In this document: positions 10,201 to 16,816 of the stretch, piece after piece
How the letters are laid out: every line of letters begins with the position of its first letter
Position numbering within the stretch: the stretch's first letter is position 1
DNA from: CAYLNH01 sp964384625
GTDB lineage: Bacteria; Verrucomicrobiota; Lentisphaeria; JABSQK01
NCBI GenBank assembly: GCA_964384625.1
Contig: CAYLNH010000053.1
Span: forward strand, 1 to 32,284
DNA: 32,284 nt
Reading direction: 5' to 3'
The notes under the pieces: generated by a model
What the model was told of the DNA's origin: nothing
Database searches by the model: none
The model's input: the letters and a program-made list of their open reading frames with translations, nothing else
Program-made: the position numbers and the translations under genes

Positions 10201-10554
10201 CGAGCGGGCATCGCTTTTTACGGCCGAGGCCTTCGGCCCGGAGGTCCCGAGGTCCTCCTCCAGTTCGGCCATTCCCGCAACACCGTCATCCCCATCGTTG
10301 GCCAGCACCGATGTCCTCTTGCTGTAGCTGCTGAACGCCCGCTTTTTGCCGTCGACGACGACGTTGCCGGGCAGGTTGTAGTGGACCGTTTGTCCCAGTT
10401 CCTTTTCCTTAACGGTCTTCTTGAGGAATTCCAATGGCGCCTGATACTTCGCGTCGACGAAGTAGATCCAGGTCTCACCGGCGCTGACGGCGATCGCCAG
10501 CGAAAGCCAGATCATCGCGGCAACTGCAGGGACTCTCCGGTTTGCTGTTGTCAT
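4270..10554 (-). CDS. Giant secreted multidomain glycosidase-like protein with propeller and discoidin-like C-terminus
   Basis: The product has 2094 residues from the ATG at 10554, preceded by AAAGGAAC, with a signal peptide at about 1-26 (AAMIWLSLAIAVSAG). After beta-rich N-terminal modules, about 380-790 looks like a TIM barrel (NMKIFGHTKW, GGLVLYFNVGKYWLDH, GFGIDMEDKS). About 790-930 resembles the GATase-like domain that follows GH42-type barrels (LLIGAHYLTQKAGYQ, FRQQGGIILGDE). About 1120-1340 is an alpha/beta region (VILLGRADGPGNP). About 1360-1710 looks like a PQQ/WD-type beta-propeller, about 1770-1900 a jelly-roll, and about 1965-2072 a discoidin-like module. It ends in an acidic repeat tail. 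Catalytic residues cannot be assigned with confidence. It is probably a secreted or surface enzyme acting on a polysaccharide, but substrate and activity are unknown. Confidence 0.8.
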   Translation of the reverse strand: MTTANRRVPAVAAMIWLSLAIAVSAGETWIYFVDAKYQAPLEFLKKTVKEKELGQTVHYNLPGNVVVDGKKRAFSSYSKRTSVLANDGDDGVAGMAELEEDLGTSGPKASAVKSDARSKVVGGTGVKALIGLGLADGRHTLHPGNIQFTVHDGEITKHPAFVKTGPSAWNLLCHPVDLNIYPDDRVDSTRVSISSGSHAVHQQFLYGETPQVVRVYLPASKTGYKVDVAGQGEFTIAVTADGAEAIGEPELKPGYALRCEGLAVGLVRLRKTPPAPALKATEPELYIFTDRCRQTFREGERVQFSVRAFGAAAAGTVEMTLTEDGKAMSLGKLSLDRFGKSSSAEVELDTTLLRPGEYVVQAQTDQTKSNPFPLVIAPTMPRTNMKIFGHTKWAGSDYSRKNLKILRDCGFNQLTHGVGGVRAGVMSPRETALRTLMKREIPTDANRFKAFQKANFPPELLEVPMRNQIAAESTLRHGIDLKPVRGGGLVLYFNVGKYWLDHADDALQSTQHLAQEWRRFPNFSGLVYGTGDGMTPATQGHVHAAPPASFDMAHKDRLKKLQEVFEARVGNIKVDTSANEAELEKIRAQMDGAMGFGIDMEDKSVVSGEDGIKLEWLRWLNTLYPDSHLRHRQALQQLVPGATMTVGNCSGGYYARNGMHPPLLYQHSDWVNNDHRGDTGALPFYLITQSDLFAMRRDRWPVRTRQPLDLVANSWVLYGYKNLLQALSRNPVGIGNYNFHSDTLAGSWSLQKRRSQALTRIADMATRFGDVYMELDRVDEIAVVSSFRQEGLAGQNYSLLIGAHYLTQKAGYQATMITEANCLKHPKELAKRYKGLFLVNMTRPLPAKFKEVLIAFRQQGGIILGDEASKDALPGLIIVPIHQLRASNHINHREIEDTFRPLAKQFRETVQPKLKPFFNTDGFDFGVIRSVDGDLEYWVAFNDARDTKTGDEDGVRAQFTYQGGRTAISAAKQGVLYDALRRQPVKVVKVDGGISFDSDMRYFPGTIYVLADRPVKALKLEHSKQVSRGRALQFKARALDAKQKSFTGRLPVEFTVSDPRGRVRYHLFRKTNEPILLKIAGNDLTGRWQIKAVEQVTGLTVESSFNVAGAAGKPGLRTVSDVVLDADTVHDLVTQKEVEIVIYPDQLAACEAIAVKLKKDLLARDIKVRRRLILPSLHRYYPMQWRYETVEDLEPREAVMDGEWVGHRVEGKNHVGHYLRGKMMEYAFYTAYARSAKTVYYKNVILLGRADGPGNPMLDLIIRSRMLPRNPSPSFPARGQGLVAHAWAPFHYGHNAVVVYGHDETGLRRAAQSLVQLVAGKRPARVYVPQPAIKGRENGQIYKAMGFQAATGMASALGSEQNAPSLMPAVYDRQIVDAVIAADGRVLIKQLMREDQGGPDLVAINPKTGAATQYVLDCDLEQFARMLAGERPLGRIPGKLHYYLDGDLVTALGGGIGRFSPEGKLRWFFDPARKPKLYKEAKFPRRCKVMTMSADRQWLLASIFDVTPTLGHGLTSLSPGYLVWLNTKTGKPAGLVSRYLANRLILAPDGSRALVLDDVCYGSTNHRDWYRPILNPHERFVLAAFDRQGRELSHFPIDHEQTDQLKTDRNLTLAVASFRDARRQVMLYDLNAGKSVAVGDDQADTGVAVAPDGSFAVIVYADGRVRLVNRTGDVIRETRVPAPGVPVVYADGTPAVAGHDGKLYRLDAKGAVAATIEFGSGPVQKPARSEDPVMPGLSEPHRPWWERLPKDVETAKVAGAPFTQAKTVTGEQTVTVRVPRMKPGDTLLLAVDYALQQSKDHLEVDLHLDGSKHVLIYPYLAQPRRIGIPLRPQQPGPVKLVFRAPGGVRLSRGQLIHLKLGLLGNAAYSPAEAGAQVANAAVARVYVYQVMGKLGNVRERDQLAYGFRVSGQAIKEGGVDPSTFPPGVTRKSKTNSNSYVDGDVYTGTPLYVSEYFSRDPKQKGLPAPNLRSAQIVIEYQKPRTIRGVGIWEHPGARPTSAFALEACDRYTVSEKCSRTLDGNWRLVTSGKNNHDYFHAHTFKPHKARVWRFTVIATPATIQRIAELELYQDAMDGLDIEGDLDDLDLEGDLDL
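4278..4331 (-). repeat. 27-bp tandem duplication encoding an acidic 9-residue repeat
   Basis: Two adjacent 27-bp units (4278-4304 and 4305-4331) differ at three positions. They encode the last residues of the giant protein as GLDIEGDLD followed by DLDLEGDLD and a final Leu. Asp, Glu and Leu dominate. The composition suggests a calcium-binding or protein-interaction tail, which is inference. Confidence 0.85.
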
Positions 10555-10668
10555 TGTCGTTCCTTTGGCTCGGTGTGCGGTCTCTTGTTGTTTCTGATCC
10601 GACACGTGCTCATGCTGTATTCGGACGGAGCGACAGCCCATGAGGGACTGCCGCTCTGTCCGACTCCT

Positions 10669-10698
10669 CTGCAGTCGGCGGTTCGCCGCCGGCTGCAG
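10669..10698. terminator. Strong GC hairpin after the clan-A hydrolase gene; possible terminator or processing site
   Basis: The arms CTGCAGTCGGCGG and CCGCCGGCTGCAG (12 of 13 paired) enclose a TTCG loop, six bases past the stop of the upstream minus-strand gene. No T-run follows, so it is not a classical intrinsic terminator. It may stabilise the transcript end or partly separate expression of the two large genes. The rest of the gap between these genes (10555-10704) shows only the ribosome site of the next gene and a short CGATCAC direct repeat. Confidence 0.5.
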
Positions 10699-10704
10699 CA
10701 CCGA

Positions 10705-13700
10705 TCACCGATCACCGTCTGCGGCGCCCCAGCCGAACTCGACTTCGTTGGCCCAGGACTCGTTCCAGTCGACGTGGAAGGCGCCGTTGCGTTTCGAGAC
10801 GCTGCGTTCCTTGGCCAGCTCCATACAGCCGACGCCGGCGTTGTCGTTGACGCGATAGGAGAACTTCACCGGCTTGCCGGCGTCGAGGAGTTTCTTGACG
10901 TGCGGCAATTCAGACCACGGGATGGAGCACTCGACAATGCGGGTGTTACCGTCCTGTTTGATGACGAGTTTGCCGTTCTTCACGGGCGCGTCGTATTTGG
11001 TCTTGGGCTGGCGCGGATAGAAGTGTTTGTGCGGCATGCCCGGCACTTTCATGCGCCAGATCTCGGTGCCGCCGCCGTACTTGGGCGCGACGGGGTTCAG
11101 GCAGTATTCGTAGTCGGTGCAGCGGTAGCCGACGTACTGGAAACGGGTGCCTTTCGGAAACGCGCCTACTTCCCACTCGCCGCCGACGCCTTCGGGGTCG
11201 CCGGCGGGGATGGCGTTAAAGGCGATCTGGATGTTGTCGGTTCTGGTTCCCTGCGCGTGAGCGGCGGGCAGATCCGGCTGTTTACGATAGCTGTAGCGCC
11301 GCACGCCTTCGGGCCAGACATGCTCTGTCTTCTTGACGATGTCGGGCACGCTGATGGTGACGCCTTGGGGGAGCTTGGGTTCAGCGCCGAGGACCTGGTA
11401 GCCGTTCTTGCCGTATTTGCCCTTCCAGTTGCCGGATGTGTCGTAGTCGATGCTGAGCGGGCGCCCGATGCGTTCGGGCTTGCCGTTCTTACCGATGACC
11501 GGCGGATCGAAGAAGATCCCGGCCAGGCTGACGCGCCGCCAGGACGGTCCGCTGATGGTAACGCGCAGGCGGCCTTCGAGGTTGCAGACGACATACTGGC
11601 CGTTGTAGTTGCGGGCCCCACTGCTGCGGGAGCGGCCGATCCGCTTGTTGCGCTCCAGGTCGATGACCTCGAAGTTCATGCCGTGCGAACGCCAGGGCGG
11701 GATGAAGAAGGCGACGCGTTGCGGCTTGCCCTTCGGGATCGTGATGTCGACGCCGAATTTCGTTGCCGGCATTTTGTATTGCCAGCGCGTATTGACCCGG
11801 GTCTTGGCGGTCGGATGTTGCAGCAGCTTCGTGTCGTTGTTGTCGACCGGTTTACTCACTTCCTGCATCATCAGACTGGCGCGCGAATCAAACGAGATCG
11901 CGACCTTGGGATAGTAGTAGGCGTCGTCGTCACGGGTCTCGAAGCGGACGGTGCCGGGGTGCGGCGTTTCGTCGGCCACCTTGGCGGCGAAGTAGAAGTT
12001 CTTGTCGTCGCAGGCCAGGAACGCGGTGGCGAACCCCTTGGGCAGGGCCTCGGGCATCTTCTCGTAGGGGAACCACGCGAGCTGTTCCAGGGTGGGCTTG
12101 GCCGACTTGTCGATGGCGATCGGCTGCGGGATGGCGTTCTTCCAGTCGTCGAGCTTGCCGTCGACCGCGATGCTGCGTCGGTGGATGACATTGACCCGCA
12201 TGTTCTCTTCGTGTATGGCTTGGCCGTCCTTGCCGCCGTCGAAGACGATACGCAAGGGATAGGTATTGTCGGGCCGCGCCGTGCCGTCAGTGATTCGGAC
12301 GTTGATGGTCTTCGTTTCGTGCGCCTGCAGGCTGAGTTGTTTCGGGCAGTCAACGGTCAGTTCTCCCAGGGTCAACTGCAGGGAGCCGGAGACCGGGCGG
12401 TTGAGCATGTTGGTGACTTCCAGGCGCATGGTCGGTTTGCTGTGGATCGGTTTGGTCATATCGCGGCAGACGAAATCCAGCGGCTCGTAGCCGTCGATGC
12501 GGGCGCTCTTGACGGCTTTCAGGAGGTCCTTGTATGAACCTTTACTGCCGTCGGTGCGCAGGTAATAGCCGGTGCCGTTGAGCGGGATGACGAACTTGCC
12601 GTCCTTGGCTTCGATTTCGTTGCCGTAGGTGCCGAAGAGCCGGAAACGGTTGTCCTTGTTTTCGAGCGTCATGGAAGCGCCGGTGAGCAAGTAGTATTTA
12701 TTGATGGCGTCTTCCAGGAGCTTGCGGTGTTCCGGCGGCGCGTCCTCGGGGAGCGCGGCCAGCGCCTGCTTCAGTTCTTCTTTCCAGGCGATCTCTTCGA
12801 GGCCGCGAACGTTGCGCAGCGGGAAGCTGGTGAAGCTGCCGCGGAAAGCTTCGGCGATACTGCCGACGACCACTACGGTGCCGTCTTCGGCGTTGTCGTT
12901 CATGCCGTCGAAGGTCAGGACCCAGGGGAGTCCTTTCGGGAAGAGGAGGCGGTCGAACTTACGTTCGCCGAGGTAGCTCTGGGTGGCGGCGATCGCGGCG
13001 TTGATCGGCCAGGCATGCGGGACCTCGATCTTCTCGGCCTTGCCGTCTGCTTGCCGGACGCGCACCTGGAGTTGGTTGATGGTGCCGCCGCCGTAGATGC
13101 CGACGATGCGGTCATAGCCGAAGGAGGCGCAGCCGGCGACCATCGCGGCGACGCCGTCCTCGGTGTTGGCGGCCCAGCTCTCGGTATCCCAGATCAGCGT
13201 GCGGCCCTTATAATGTTTGCGATTCTGGAACTTCTTAATGGTTGAATAGGAGTTGTTGCCCTGGTAGTGGATGCTCATGAAATCGATCCACTTAAGCCAG
13301 CTGTCGTTGTCGGGGAGCAGCTTGTCCTGCGTGTTCGAACTGGAGTCACAGCCGCCGATGAGGACGTCGACCTTGGCGTCTTTACGGGCGCGTTCGACGG
13401 CTTGGGCCATGGCTTTGTAGATCTCGCGATAGCGGATCATATCGGCGCCCCAGCCGGAAATACTCATGCCTTCCCAGGGTTCGTTCCAGAGCATGACGCC
13501 GTTGATCGGGCCCTTGGGATAGCCGAAGTCGCAGCAGAGCTTGTAGACAAATTCTTCGAACTCTTTGTCGTACTGCGGCATCCAGGCGATGTCGCATTTG
13601 GTGCGCTTCATGACGTTGTTCTCGTCGAGATGCGGGCGCCACATGCCCAAGGCCATGCGTTCCTTGCCCCCGCCGATGCCGAATTCGACGGTGACGGTCA

Positions 13701-14439
13701 TATCGGCCTGCTGGAACTCGCGCAGTCGCTGGATACGCCGGTCCTTCTTGTACCACTCGTCGAAGTCGTCGTCCTGCATCGATTTCCAGTTGATGCCCTG
13801 GCGGTTCGGATAGGCTGCCAGCCGTTTCATCTGGTCGATGGAGTGCGCGTCCATGGTGTAGCGGCGATAGAGCGTTTTCGGGAAGACATTCTTGCGGACA
13901 CGCGCCAGGCCGGCGCCGAAGAAGCGGCCCTGGTCCCGGATGTCGACAATGATGACATACCCGCCGAAGGTCTCGGGGATTGTCGGTTTGATGGTGACGT
14001 GCTTATAGCCTTTGGGCGGCAGGTAGACCTTGAGCGGGATTTCGGCGACGTCGCCGATTTTCAGGATGCGGGTTTTGCCGAGGCCGCCGAGTCCCATGTT
14101 GCGGGCGGCTTGATGGTCGAGGTCGTAGACGCCCTCGAGCACCAGGGGGGCGTCGGTCAGGTTCTCGAACTGAAAGACCAGTTCGGCTCGATCCCCCGGC
14201 CACAGGATGTTGGCGGGGATGTTCGTCTTGATCAGTTTGACGCGCAGGTTTTCATTCTCACCAAAATCCGCGTGCTGTTGTTCGGGGTCGACGCCCCAGG
14301 CGTTGACATAGGATTCGGTCGGGCAGCTCCAGCCGATGCGCAGCCGGCCCCGGGCCGGGGCGGCCAGCGGCGCCAGCAGCAGGGCGACGACTGCGGTCAC
14401 GATGCCGTAGTGAATGTGTTTCTTCGTGTGGTTGTTCAT
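10705..14439 (-). CDS. Secreted clan-A-type glycoside hydrolase with C-terminal CBM9-like modules
   Basis: The product has 1244 residues. I chose the ATG at 14439 because it has AGAGGA upstream and begins a signal peptide (about 1-29, ending LLLAPLAAPA). A beta-sandwich-like region is followed by a TIM barrel near 230-470. GVMLWNEPWEG carries the classic NEP acid/base Glu (E320), and LIWDTESW supplies a candidate nucleophile (E420), 100 residues later, as expected in clan GH-A. A beta-rich linker follows. From about 753 (IAVDGKLDDWKNA, then FYFAAKVADETPHPG) the sequence resembles CBM9/DOMON carbohydrate-binding modules and extends to the C-terminus. It probably cleaves an extracellular glycan; the GH family and substrate are not determined. 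It lies directly downstream of the regulator gene and is probably cotranscribed with it. Confidence 0.85.
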   Translation of the reverse strand: MNNHTKKHIHYGIVTAVVALLLAPLAAPARGRLRIGWSCPTESYVNAWGVDPEQQHADFGENENLRVKLIKTNIPANILWPGDRAELVFQFENLTDAPLVLEGVYDLDHQAARNMGLGGLGKTRILKIGDVAEIPLKVYLPPKGYKHVTIKPTIPETFGGYVIIVDIRDQGRFFGAGLARVRKNVFPKTLYRRYTMDAHSIDQMKRLAAYPNRQGINWKSMQDDDFDEWYKKDRRIQRLREFQQADMTVTVEFGIGGGKERMALGMWRPHLDENNVMKRTKCDIAWMPQYDKEFEEFVYKLCCDFGYPKGPINGVMLWNEPWEGMSISGWGADMIRYREIYKAMAQAVERARKDAKVDVLIGGCDSSSNTQDKLLPDNDSWLKWIDFMSIHYQGNNSYSTIKKFQNRKHYKGRTLIWDTESWAANTEDGVAAMVAGCASFGYDRIVGIYGGGTINQLQVRVRQADGKAEKIEVPHAWPINAAIAATQSYLGERKFDRLLFPKGLPWVLTFDGMNDNAEDGTVVVVGSIAEAFRGSFTSFPLRNVRGLEEIAWKEELKQALAALPEDAPPEHRKLLEDAINKYYLLTGASMTLENKDNRFRLFGTYGNEIEAKDGKFVIPLNGTGYYLRTDGSKGSYKDLLKAVKSARIDGYEPLDFVCRDMTKPIHSKPTMRLEVTNMLNRPVSGSLQLTLGELTVDCPKQLSLQAHETKTINVRITDGTARPDNTYPLRIVFDGGKDGQAIHEENMRVNVIHRRSIAVDGKLDDWKNAIPQPIAIDKSAKPTLEQLAWFPYEKMPEALPKGFATAFLACDDKNFYFAAKVADETPHPGTVRFETRDDDAYYYPKVAISFDSRASLMMQEVSKPVDNNDTKLLQHPTAKTRVNTRWQYKMPATKFGVDITIPKGKPQRVAFFIPPWRSHGMNFEVIDLERNKRIGRSRSSGARNYNGQYVVCNLEGRLRVTISGPSWRRVSLAGIFFDPPVIGKNGKPERIGRPLSIDYDTSGNWKGKYGKNGYQVLGAEPKLPQGVTISVPDIVKKTEHVWPEGVRRYSYRKQPDLPAAHAQGTRTDNIQIAFNAIPAGDPEGVGGEWEVGAFPKGTRFQYVGYRCTDYEYCLNPVAPKYGGGTEIWRMKVPGMPHKHFYPRQPKTKYDAPVKNGKLVIKQDGNTRIVECSIPWSELPHVKKLLDAGKPVKFSYRVNDNAGVGCMELAKERSVSKRNGAFHVDWNESWANEVEFGWGAADGDR

Positions 14440-14520
14440 AGGAGTTCCTCTCACGGTTTCTCTCTCCCTTGTTGTTCTCTGCTGTTCTATGAAAATCATC
14501 TTTGCCGTCATTCCCTCGGG

Positions 14521-15696
14521 TTACCCCGCTCCCTCCGGCGCGTTGTCGGTTTCAATCAGATCGGGCTTGACGAAGATTTGCTTTGGATCCGCGTCGAGGA
14601 CGCCGTCAGCGCGGTCGGAGATGATTTCTAAGAAGGCAGCGCCAACCTTGTCGACGCGCTTGTCGACCGTGACCGCCGGGACGCTCGACTCGAACGCGCG
14701 GTTTTCGTCGACGCTCCAATAGTTGTCGTAGCCGGCGATCAGGAGGTCCTTACCGGGCTCGAAGCCGAGTTCACGGCAGGCGGCAGCGGTGGCACAGTGG
14801 CTGCCGTCGGTTACCAGCATGATTGCATCGGCCGGATCGTCGCCGCTCAGGACCTCCTGTAACGCCTTTCGCCGGGAGGCCACCGACTCCTTGAAGCAGG
14901 ACTGCAGGTCGCCTGATACCGGCTTCGCGGGCGAATCAACTTCTAGCCGCGGCAGGCCCAGGTCGCGGCAGGCCGAACGATAGCCCTGACGTCGATGGTG
15001 AAACCACGAATGCCGGCTGTCGGGCAGATTGAAAAAGGCAATGCGGCGGCAGCCGTGGTCGTGAAGCCAGTGGACCAACCCGGCGGCGCCGGTTTCGTGA
15101 TTGCTCGTTACCTGGTCGAAACTCACGATCGGCACGACCGCCAAGTCGAGGTCGCCGCCGAGGGCGGCCGTGGGGATCCCGGCCTGCTGCAGTCGTTCGA
15201 GAAAGACAACGCCGCCCGGCGTCCGCAGCATGCCGCCCAGACCAATGACACCAAGGGGCCGGGCATCGACCAGTCCGCGCAGAGATCTGTCGCCGATCTG
15301 CTGCGGCGATTGCATCAGAACGTTGATTTCCACGTTGTGCGCGGCATGCGCAATGCCGGTGACGAACAAGATCTCCTGATGCCCGGTCTTCCGCAGGTCG
15401 ATGTGCGGATTGGAGACGGTGCTCATGACCACCACCGTGCGGGTCATCAAGGCATTCGAGTCGGCGCCGGCGGCCCGGGCCAGGACCCGTTTGCGCGGGG
15501 AGATGCTGCGGATGGCGCCTTCCTGTTCCAGGTGACGGTAGGCGGTGCGGATCTGGGCTCGGCCCACCCCCAGTGCCTCGGCCAGATCGCGTTCGGACGG
15601 CAGCGTTGCGCCGGGGCGCAGGTTCTGGTCATGGAAATAACTGCGGATCCGAGCGGTCAATGCCGCCGGTTTCGGTCGTGAAACATGGGTCTGCAT
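14521..15696 (-). CDS. GntR-type HTH regulator with LacI-type sugar-binding sensor domain
   Basis: The product has 391 residues. The ATG at 15696 has AAGGA eight bases upstream, so I prefer it to the TTG at 15729. Residues about 10-75 form a GntR winged helix (LRPGATLPSERDLAEALGVGRAQIRTAYRHLEQEGAI). From about 90 to the C-terminus is a LacI/periplasmic-binding-like sensor (GLGGMLRTPGG, CRRIAFFNLPDSRHSW, DAIMLVTDGSHCATAAA, LLIAGYDNYWSV). This GntR-HTH plus LacI-sensor architecture is that of AraR-like sugar regulators. It is first in the leftward operon and divergent from a pseudopilin gene. The 14-bp inverted repeat over its own -35 suggests autoregulation. The effector is probably a sugar released by the adjacent hydrolases (inference). 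Confidence 0.92.
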   Translation of the reverse strand: MQTHVSRPKPAALTARIRSYFHDQNLRPGATLPSERDLAEALGVGRAQIRTAYRHLEQEGAIRSISPRKRVLARAAGADSNALMTRTVVVMSTVSNPHIDLRKTGHQEILFVTGIAHAAHNVEINVLMQSPQQIGDRSLRGLVDARPLGVIGLGGMLRTPGGVVFLERLQQAGIPTAALGGDLDLAVVPIVSFDQVTSNHETGAAGLVHWLHDHGCRRIAFFNLPDSRHSWFHHRRQGYRSACRDLGLPRLEVDSPAKPVSGDLQSCFKESVASRRKALQEVLSGDDPADAIMLVTDGSHCATAAACRELGFEPGKDLLIAGYDNYWSVDENRAFESSVPAVTVDKRVDKVGAAFLEIISDRADGVLDADPKQIFVKPDLIETDNAPEGAG

Positions 15697-15725
15697 CGTG
15701 TTCATCCTTCTGTTTGCGATAGACC

Positions 15726-15754
15726 ACAATAACCCATGATAGTTCCAAAATCAA
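15726..15754 (-). promoter_or_regulatory. Candidate sigma-70 promoter of the regulator operon
   Basis: On the minus strand TTGATT (15754-15749) and TATTGT (15731-15726) are separated by 17 bases. The predicted start of transcription is about 20 bases before the ATG at 15696. The -35 box lies within the left arm of the operator. Confidence 0.6.
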
Positions 15755-15782
15755 CCCAAAATAATAGATTTGGGTCGATTTT
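15747..15782. promoter_or_regulatory. Inverted-repeat operator, probably for the GntR/LacI regulator
   Basis: AAAATCAACCCAAA (15747-15760) and TTTGGGTCGATTTT (15769-15782) are inverted copies with one mismatch and an 8-base spacer. The site overlaps the -35 of the regulator promoter and lies about 25 bases upstream of a rightward promoter. This fits simultaneous control of both divergent units by a dimeric regulator. Binding by the adjacent regulator is inference from position. Confidence 0.7.
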
Positions 15783-15806
15783 CCAAAAGCCGATCACGTG
15801 AATGGC

Positions 15807-15833
15807 TTGATCTATGCAAAAGCCTCTTATAAT
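15807..15833 (+). promoter_or_regulatory. Candidate rightward promoter with consensus -10
   Basis: TTGATC (15807-15812) and a perfect TATAAT (15828-15833) are 15 bases apart, a short spacer; CTTGAT with 16 is the alternative. It would give a leader of about 130 bases before the pilin ATG at 15968. Confidence 0.5.
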
Positions 15834-15897
15834 TAGCTTTTTAATTCAATTCGTAATCCTCCTTCCGGTTTCGCGGGAGCGGTATTTCATGGGGCGT

Positions 15898-15919
15898 ACA
15901 GCCCAAAAACAGCCCAAAA
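15898..15919. repeat. Perfect tandem 11-bp repeat upstream of the pilin promoter
   Basis: ACAGCCCAAAA occurs twice back to back. Each copy contains CCCAAA, the core of the nearby operator half-site, so these may be extra regulator half-sites. They end 14 bases before the TTGACA at 15934. Confidence 0.65.
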
Positions 15920-15933
15920 TATTCGGATTTTAT

Positions 15934-15961
15934 TTGACAACGGGTGATTCGCGGGGATAGT
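15934..15961 (+). promoter_or_regulatory. Candidate promoter just before the pilin start
   Basis: A consensus TTGACA (15934-15939) is followed after 16 bases by GATAGT (15956-15961). Transcription would start near 15968, which is the chosen ATG, so the transcript would be leaderless or nearly so. The -10 is weak. The alternative is that the ATG at 15968 is reached from the promoter at 15807. Confidence 0.4.
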
Positions 15962-15967
15962 AGTGAT

Positions 15968-16804
15968 ATGAAACCACAAAACGCCACGATTGTCGACCGC
16001 CGCTTCACGCTGATCGAGTTGCTTGCGAGCCAAGGCGTAGTCCCGACCTCGCAGGGAGTCGGGACGAAGCGTCCGTCAACGTTCACGTTGATCGAACTGC
16101 TGGTCGTGGTCGCGATTATCGCGATTCTGGCGGCATTGCTGCTGCCGGTGTTGTCGCAAGCGCGGACGCTGGCGAAGCTCACCGTCTGCAAGAGCAACTT
16201 GAAGCAGTGCGGTGTGGCGCTGGTTCTGTACGCTGACGACCATGACGACTTTTTACCGCCGGACAGTCCGACGCGCTATGCGGGTTGGCCCTGGGGCGAT
16301 TTGAAGTATTCGTCGCGTCTGGCGCTGAACGACTACGCGCCGGGCGGCGAGGTCTTCTACTGCAGCGATCCGCAATTCTATGAGATCCGCAGTGCCCAGC
16401 CGAAGAACTGGCTGAACCCGGCGAAGAACCGTTGCGGGTACATGTACATCGGGTTTTCCAACGCCGGCGCCTGGCCCAGCAAGGGCTACGAAATGCGCGG
16501 CCAGATGTACCTGCCGAATAAGACGGCGATGAAGGCCATGCAGCGGCTGACCAATCCCAACGGCGTCGACATCGAGACGACGCCGTTGATGGGCGACATC
16601 ATCCGTTGCGGCCGCCCGGGCAATACACTGGTGCAGGAGAGTTGGACCTATCTCGACGGCAGTCATATGAAAGTGAAGCCGGCGTACAAGCAGGTTCCCT
16701 TCAGCCACCTGGTCCGCGGCCGCAACCAGCTCATGGCCGACGGCCACATCGTCTGGCAGGAAGGCCTGAGCAAACTGAGTTACGCGCAGTGGTGCGTTTA
16801 CTGA
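15968..16804 (+). CDS. Prepilin-like (pseudopilin) protein with doubled signal motif
   Basis: The product has 278 residues from ATG 15968; a GTG at 15944 in the same frame is possible, and neither has a strong ribosome site. The leader holds FTLIELL (16004-16024), then a hairpin-containing spacer, then a second FTLIELL (16082-16102) that runs into the hydrophobic helix VVVAIIAILAALLLPVL. Cleavage before the second Phe would leave Thr at -1 instead of Gly. The mature part has NLKQCGVALVLYADDHDDFLPP and ends with HLVRGRNQLMADGHIVW, an H-X10-DG variant of the H-X9-DG motif. It is presumably processed by prepilin peptidase and displayed or used in a secretion-like apparatus. It forms an operon with the next pilin (12-base gap). 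Confidence 0.88.
   Translation: MKPQNATIVDRRFTLIELLASQGVVPTSQGVGTKRPSTFTLIELLVVVAIIAILAALLLPVLSQARTLAKLTVCKSNLKQCGVALVLYADDHDDFLPPDSPTRYAGWPWGDLKYSSRLALNDYAPGGEVFYCSDPQFYEIRSAQPKNWLNPAKNRCGYMYIGFSNAGAWPSKGYEMRGQMYLPNKTAMKAMQRLTNPNGVDIETTPLMGDIIRCGRPGNTLVQESWTYLDGSHMKVKPAYKQVPFSHLVRGRNQLMADGHIVWQEGLSKLSYAQWCVY
16040..16065 (+). repeat. In-frame hairpin element between two prepilin motifs (copy B)
   Basis: GTCCCGAC (16040-16047) pairs with GTCGGGAC (16058-16065) across a 10-base loop inside the pilin leader. AGTCCCGACCTCGC and GTCGGGACGAAG match the element at 4131-4157 exactly. The element adds about 19 codons between the two FTLIELL motifs without breaking the frame. Confidence 0.75.
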
Positions 16805-16816
16805 AGGAGTGCCGTG

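Noticed and set aside
10033..12537. Plus-strand frame of 834 codons spanning two large minus-strand genes.
   Set aside because: It crosses the gap and both real genes, and its sequence looks like a codon-bias mirror (Val/Asp/Gly-rich) without domains.
15898..15919. Tandem 11-bp repeats as the beginning of a CRISPR array.
   Set aside because: Only two copies, no spacer between them and no cas gene in the window.
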